Assembly (NCBI GenBank): GCA_041879415.1
Contig: CP090851.1
Location: forward strand, 2,604,001 to 2,668,000
Direction: 5' to 3'
Source: Vibrio chagasii
Lineage (GTDB): Bacteria; Pseudomonadota; Gammaproteobacteria; Enterobacterales; Vibrionaceae
DNA length: 64,000 nt
Part shown: in pieces, positions 52,733-64,000 of the stretch
How the letters are laid out: every line of letters starts with the position of its first letter
Position numbering within the stretch: the first letter of the stretch is position 1
Position numbers and translations under genes: made by a program
The notes under the pieces: model-generated
The model's database searches: none
What the model was told of the DNA's origin: nothing
The model's input: only the letters and a program-made list of their open reading frames with translations

Positions 52733-52852
52733 AAGCCTGGCGATGTCCTACTCTCACATGGGGAAGCCCCACACTACCATCGGCGCTATTGTGTTTCACT
52801 TCTGAGTTCGGCATGGAATCAGGTGGGTCCACAATGCTATGGTCGCCAAGCA
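52733..52852 (-). rRNA. rrf: 5S ribosomal RNA (operon B)
   Basis: This is a 120-base gene, indistinguishable by eye from the operon A copy. It is the last gene of operon B: no tRNA follows it, and the operon A promoter begins about 70 bases downstream. Confidence 0.97.
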
Positions 52853-52943
52853 AATTTTAAAATTCGGAAAGCTGTTTCTGTTCTCTCAAACTCATTCAAG
52901 CGTTTGTATCTTATGAGTCCATCAAAACCCCTTGGGTGTTGTA

Positions 52944-55833
<2,890 letters not shown>

Positions 55834-56128
55834 ATACAACCCGAAGAGGTCTTTATGTATGGTAAACAACCAAGGTTTTTGGTTGTAATAAGAAGGGTTA
55901 GTTCTTATTACGTGTTTGCCGGACTCAATGTGATTCAAATTAGATTTGAATCGAATACAAGACACTTGAATGTGTTTGTGTTGTGTTTATCTAAAAGATA
56001 AACATTGAGAACTTTTAATTTGATTAACTCTAAGAGTTAATCAGTCAGCTTTCCAAATTGTTAAAGAGCTAATCACTTCGTAATGAAGTAACCATTTTTA
56101 AAAGCACTATTGAAAATGCACTTAAAGA
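55834..56128 (-). other. 23S-proximal part of the operon B 16S–23S spacer
   Basis: This is similar to spacer A with boxA at 56058–56070, but has an extra ~20-base block around 55930–55952 containing the inverted repeat GATTCAAAT/ATTTGAATC. No protein gene is seen. Confidence 0.85.
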
Positions 56129-56204
56129 TGGTATCCCGTAGGGGAGTCGAACCCCTGTTACCGCCGTGAAAGGGCGGTGTCCTAGGCCTCTAGACGAACG
56201 GGAC
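56129..56204 (-). tRNA. tRNA-Glu (TTC), operon B spacer
   Basis: This is a 76-base tRNA with GTCCCGTTCGTCTAGAGGCC, anticodon TTC in CCTTTCACG, T-arm GGGGTTCGACTCCCC and encoded CCA. It is the only tRNA in this spacer. Confidence 0.98.
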
Positions 56205-56292
56205 ACTGGATTGAAGAACTTGGGAGTTCTTCGTCTCTTTACTTTCTAAACCGTATCAATCTGTGTGGACACTTATCGTGAATATCTTCGTA

Positions 56293-57845
<1,553 letters not shown>

Positions 57846-58158
57846 AAGATTTTGGTGACTCAATGAATACTGATTACATTACATAGTAATGTTGAATTGA
57901 CTGTGCCGAATCTTACGATTCGAATTGGTCACTCAGTTCATTGAAATCAAGTTGAAACCGAAGTTTCATTTTTGATATTCATCAACGAGTGCCCACACAG
58001 ATTGATAGGTTTAAATTGTTAAAGAGCTTTGCTATCAACGCTTTAGCGTCGAAGCGGATGCGTATAATACGCGATTGACTGTTGAAGTCAACATAAAACT
58101 CTAAGTTTATTTAGAACTTTATGGTGACTTGCTTAGATTCTAAGCAAAGTCGAAATTA
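57846..58158 (-). promoter_or_regulatory. Leader and promoter region of rRNA operon B
   Basis: This 313-bp gap to the operon C 5S holds the promoter, boxA (58016–58028) and the 16S processing strand. It is nearly identical to leader A apart from the missing ~34-base block. No protein gene is seen. Confidence 0.85.
58064..58091 (-). promoter_or_regulatory. rRNA operon B promoter
   Basis: TTGACT (58086–58091) and TATTAT (58064–58069) have 16 bp spacing and a GC-rich discriminator, identical to the operon A promoter. Confidence 0.82.
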
Positions 58159-58278
58159 AAGCCTGGCGATGTCCTACTCTCACATGGGGAAGCCCCACAC
58201 TACCATCGGCGCTATTGTGTTTCACTTCTGAGTTCGGCATGGAATCAGGTGGGTCCACAATGCTATGGTCGCCAAGCA
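58159..58278 (-). rRNA. rrf: 5S ribosomal RNA (operon C)
   Basis: This is a 120-base gene, the same as the other two copies. It ends operon C; the operon B promoter lies about 70 bases beyond. Confidence 0.97.
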
Positions 58279-58369
58279 AATTTTAAAATTCGGAAAGCTG
58301 TTTCTGTTCTCTCAAACTCATTCAAGCGTTTGTATCATATGAGTCCATCAAAACCCCTTGGGTGTTGTA

Positions 58370-61259
<2,890 letters not shown>

Positions 61260-61582
61260 ATACAACCCGAAAGGGTCTTATGTATGGCAACTAACCAAGG
61301 TTTTTGGTTGTAATAAGAAGGGTTAATTCTTATTACGTGTTTGCCGGACTCAATTTTGAATACAAGACACTTGAATGTGTTTGTGTTGTGTTTATCTAAA
61401 AGATAAACATTGAGAACTTTTAATTTGATTAACTCTTAGAGTTAATCAGTCAGCTTTCCAAATTGTTAAAGAGCATAAAGCAAAAAGCTTTAATCAATAA
61501 CTGGCGTTATTCATTAAAGCTCTGGCTTTAACTAAATCTAAACCATCAATCTGTGTGGACACTTATCGTGAACATCTTCGTA
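61260..61582 (-). other. 16S–23S spacer of operon C, without tRNA
   Basis: This spacer of 323 bp has no cloverleaf on either strand. It keeps boxA (61463–61475) and both processing strands (TATCAATCTG-type by the 16S end). tRNA-less spacers (often called IGS-0) are known in Vibrio. Confidence 0.88.
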
Positions 61583-63135
<1,553 letters not shown>

Positions 63136-63358
63136 AAGATTTTGTCGACTCAATGAATACTGATTACATTACATAGTAATGTTGAATTGACTGTGCCGAA
63201 TCTTACGATTCGAATTGGTCACTCAGTTCATTGAAATCAAGTTGAAACCGAAGTTTCATTTTTGATATTCATCAACGAGTGCCCACACAGATTGATAGGT
63301 TTAAATTGTTAAAGAACTTCTCTTCGTTGTGACTTACATCACTTCGGAAGAGGCGGCT

Positions 63359-63386
63359 ATTCTAGCGACTTAATCTTCAGTGTCAA
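63359..63386 (-). promoter_or_regulatory. rRNA operon C promoter P2 (proximal)
   Basis: TTGACA (63381–63386) and TAGAAT (63359–63364) are 16 bp apart, with discriminator AGCCGCCTC. Confidence 0.8.
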
Positions 63387-63506
63387 ACACTTTTGAAAAT
63401 TAATTTCTACTTTCTAAAAGTAGAAGCGAACAATCGCTTGAAGCCAGTTGCCTAACCAACATTCTTTGCTGAAGCCTTATGGCGTCTGCCGTGTCAGTGA
63501 GGCGGC

Positions 63507-63534
63507 ATTATAGAGATGTCGCTCACATTGGCAA
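63507..63534 (-). promoter_or_regulatory. rRNA operon C promoter P1 (distal)
   Basis: TTGCCA (63529–63534) and a perfect TATAAT (63507–63512) are 16 bp apart, with discriminator GCCGCCTC and an AT-rich UP-like stretch upstream. The shared GCCGCCTC after both -10 elements fits stringent control. Confidence 0.85.
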
Positions 63535-63677
63535 GTGTTTATTTGAGAAAAATGCAAAAACAAGGCTTACATGATGGATAAACCACCAAACCCCTATTTA
63601 TGCAAGTTTAACTACAAAGTACCTACAAACTAATCACAGAGTTATCCACAGGGGTTGTTTTTTTGCCCCCCAGAAAA

Positions 63678-63708
63678 GCAAAAAAGCTGCCCTAAAGCAG
63701 CTTTTTAA
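63678..63708 (-). terminator. Intrinsic terminator of cysH
   Basis: AAAAAGCTGC and GCAGCTTTTT form a 10-bp stem with a six-base loop and a T-run on the minus strand, 12 bases after the cysH stop. It separates cysH from the rRNA promoters. Confidence 0.92.
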
Positions 63709-63720
63709 TCAGCAATGAAC

Positions 63721-64000
63721 CTAAATACCAGAGCCATATTGTTCGCCATCGTCCTCATGAAGCCCACATTCTCGCTTTAACCCGTTAAAGCGGGTTTCTT
63801 CTTCTGTCATACCTGGCTCCCACTTCTTAGTTGTATGTGTATCTCCAACTGAAAGGTAGCCCTGCTCTCGAAGCGGGTGATAACTCAAACCGTGCTCTTC
63901 TAAATAGTAGTGAACATCTTTGTTGGTCCAATCGATTATAGGTAAGAACTTAAACACACCATTTTGGATAGATAAGATTGCCAAGTTTGCACGTGATTGG
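63721..64000 (-). CDS. cysH: Phosphoadenylyl-sulfate (PAPS) reductase CysH, C-terminal part
   Basis: The last ~93 residues are visible; the 5' part lies beyond the window. The frame is open to the edge and reads [15 protein letters not shown], which aligns with Cys[11 protein letters not shown], the [11 protein letters not shown] segment and the terminal KRECGLHED with the catalytic cysteine are all present. CysH reduces PAPS to sulfite with thioredoxin in sulfate assimilation. It lacks the second Cys pairs of iron–sulfur APS reductases in the visible part, so the PAPS type is favoured. Confidence 0.95.
   Translation of the reverse strand, partial: QSRANLAILSIQNGVFKFLPIIDWTNKDVHYYLEEHGLSYHPLREQGYLSVGDTHTTKKWEPGMTEEETRFNGLKRECGLHEDDGEQYGSGI

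Larger units (their letters stand above)
63136..63676 (-). promoter_or_regulatory. Leader and upstream region of rRNA operon C
   Basis: This ~540-bp stretch holds the 16S processing strand, a variant boxA (AGTTCTTTAACAA, 63306–63318), two promoters and an AT-rich upstream part. A perfect DnaA box TTATCCACA is at 63642–63650. No protein gene is seen. Confidence 0.85.

Overview
The window is a chromosomal segment of a Vibrio. The evidence is the complete MSHA pilus locus (mshH/csrD to mshQ), the neighbourhood ssb–qstR–galU–uvrA–pglL–aminotransferase–lysC–metH–CPA1 antiporter that I recall from the Vibrio cholerae large chromosome, Vibrio-type rRNA spacers, and cysH upstream of an rRNA cluster. 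The coding sequences look like a marine, Splendidus-type Vibrio, but the species cannot be fixed by reading alone. I see no prophage, insertion sequence, CRISPR array or integron.

Left part (1–10.2 kb, all minus strand): a shape and envelope operon running mreB, mreC, mreD, maf, rng, yhdP, a nitrilase-family amidase, and tldD (cut by the window edge just before its HExxH motif). The order matches the enterobacterial mreBCD–maf–rng–yhdP–tldD operon except for the added amidase.

10.3–30.4 kb (minus strand): the MSHA type IV pilus locus. From its 5' end it runs csrD (mshH), mshI, J, K, L, M, N, E, G and F (assembly machine), then mshB, A, C, D, O, P and Q (major and minor pilins plus a very large MshQ). 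Many joints overlap or are only a few bases apart. A promoter-like region precedes mshB and a good intrinsic terminator follows mshA, so the major pilin can be made in excess of the minor pilins. MshE carries the c-di-GMP-binding N-terminal motifs that link the machine to c-di-GMP. CsrD has degenerate GGDEF/EAL domains and belongs to the Csr RNA-decay circuit.

30.5–46.3 kb: ssb (minus), then qstR (competence regulator), galU, uvrA with an upstream LexA box, and pglL (O-oligosaccharyltransferase), all plus strand. A class V aminotransferase (minus) follows, then lysC (plus) behind a lysine riboswitch, metH (minus) and a CPA1 cation/proton antiporter (plus). Intrinsic terminators separate most units.

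46.3–63.7 kb: about 620 bp without a recognisable gene, then tRNA-Trp and tRNA-Asp, then three complete rRNA operons in direct tandem, all transcribed leftward. The operon nearest tRNA-Asp (A) has tRNA-Ile and tRNA-Ala in its 16S–23S spacer, the middle one (B) has tRNA-Glu, and the first-transcribed one (C) has no spacer tRNA. Operon C has two strong promoters; A and B each have one, placed about 70–90 bp past the preceding 5S gene. The copies differ at a few positions, including compensatory base-pair changes in two 23S hairpins. The window ends in the 3' part of cysH (minus).

I found no convincing wholly new system. The most interesting signals are the three-state covariation between rRNA copies, the tandem promoter/terminator layout of the rRNA array, the internally duplicated MshQ, the duplicated active-site segment in Maf, and the unexplained stem-loop-rich block beside tRNA-Trp.
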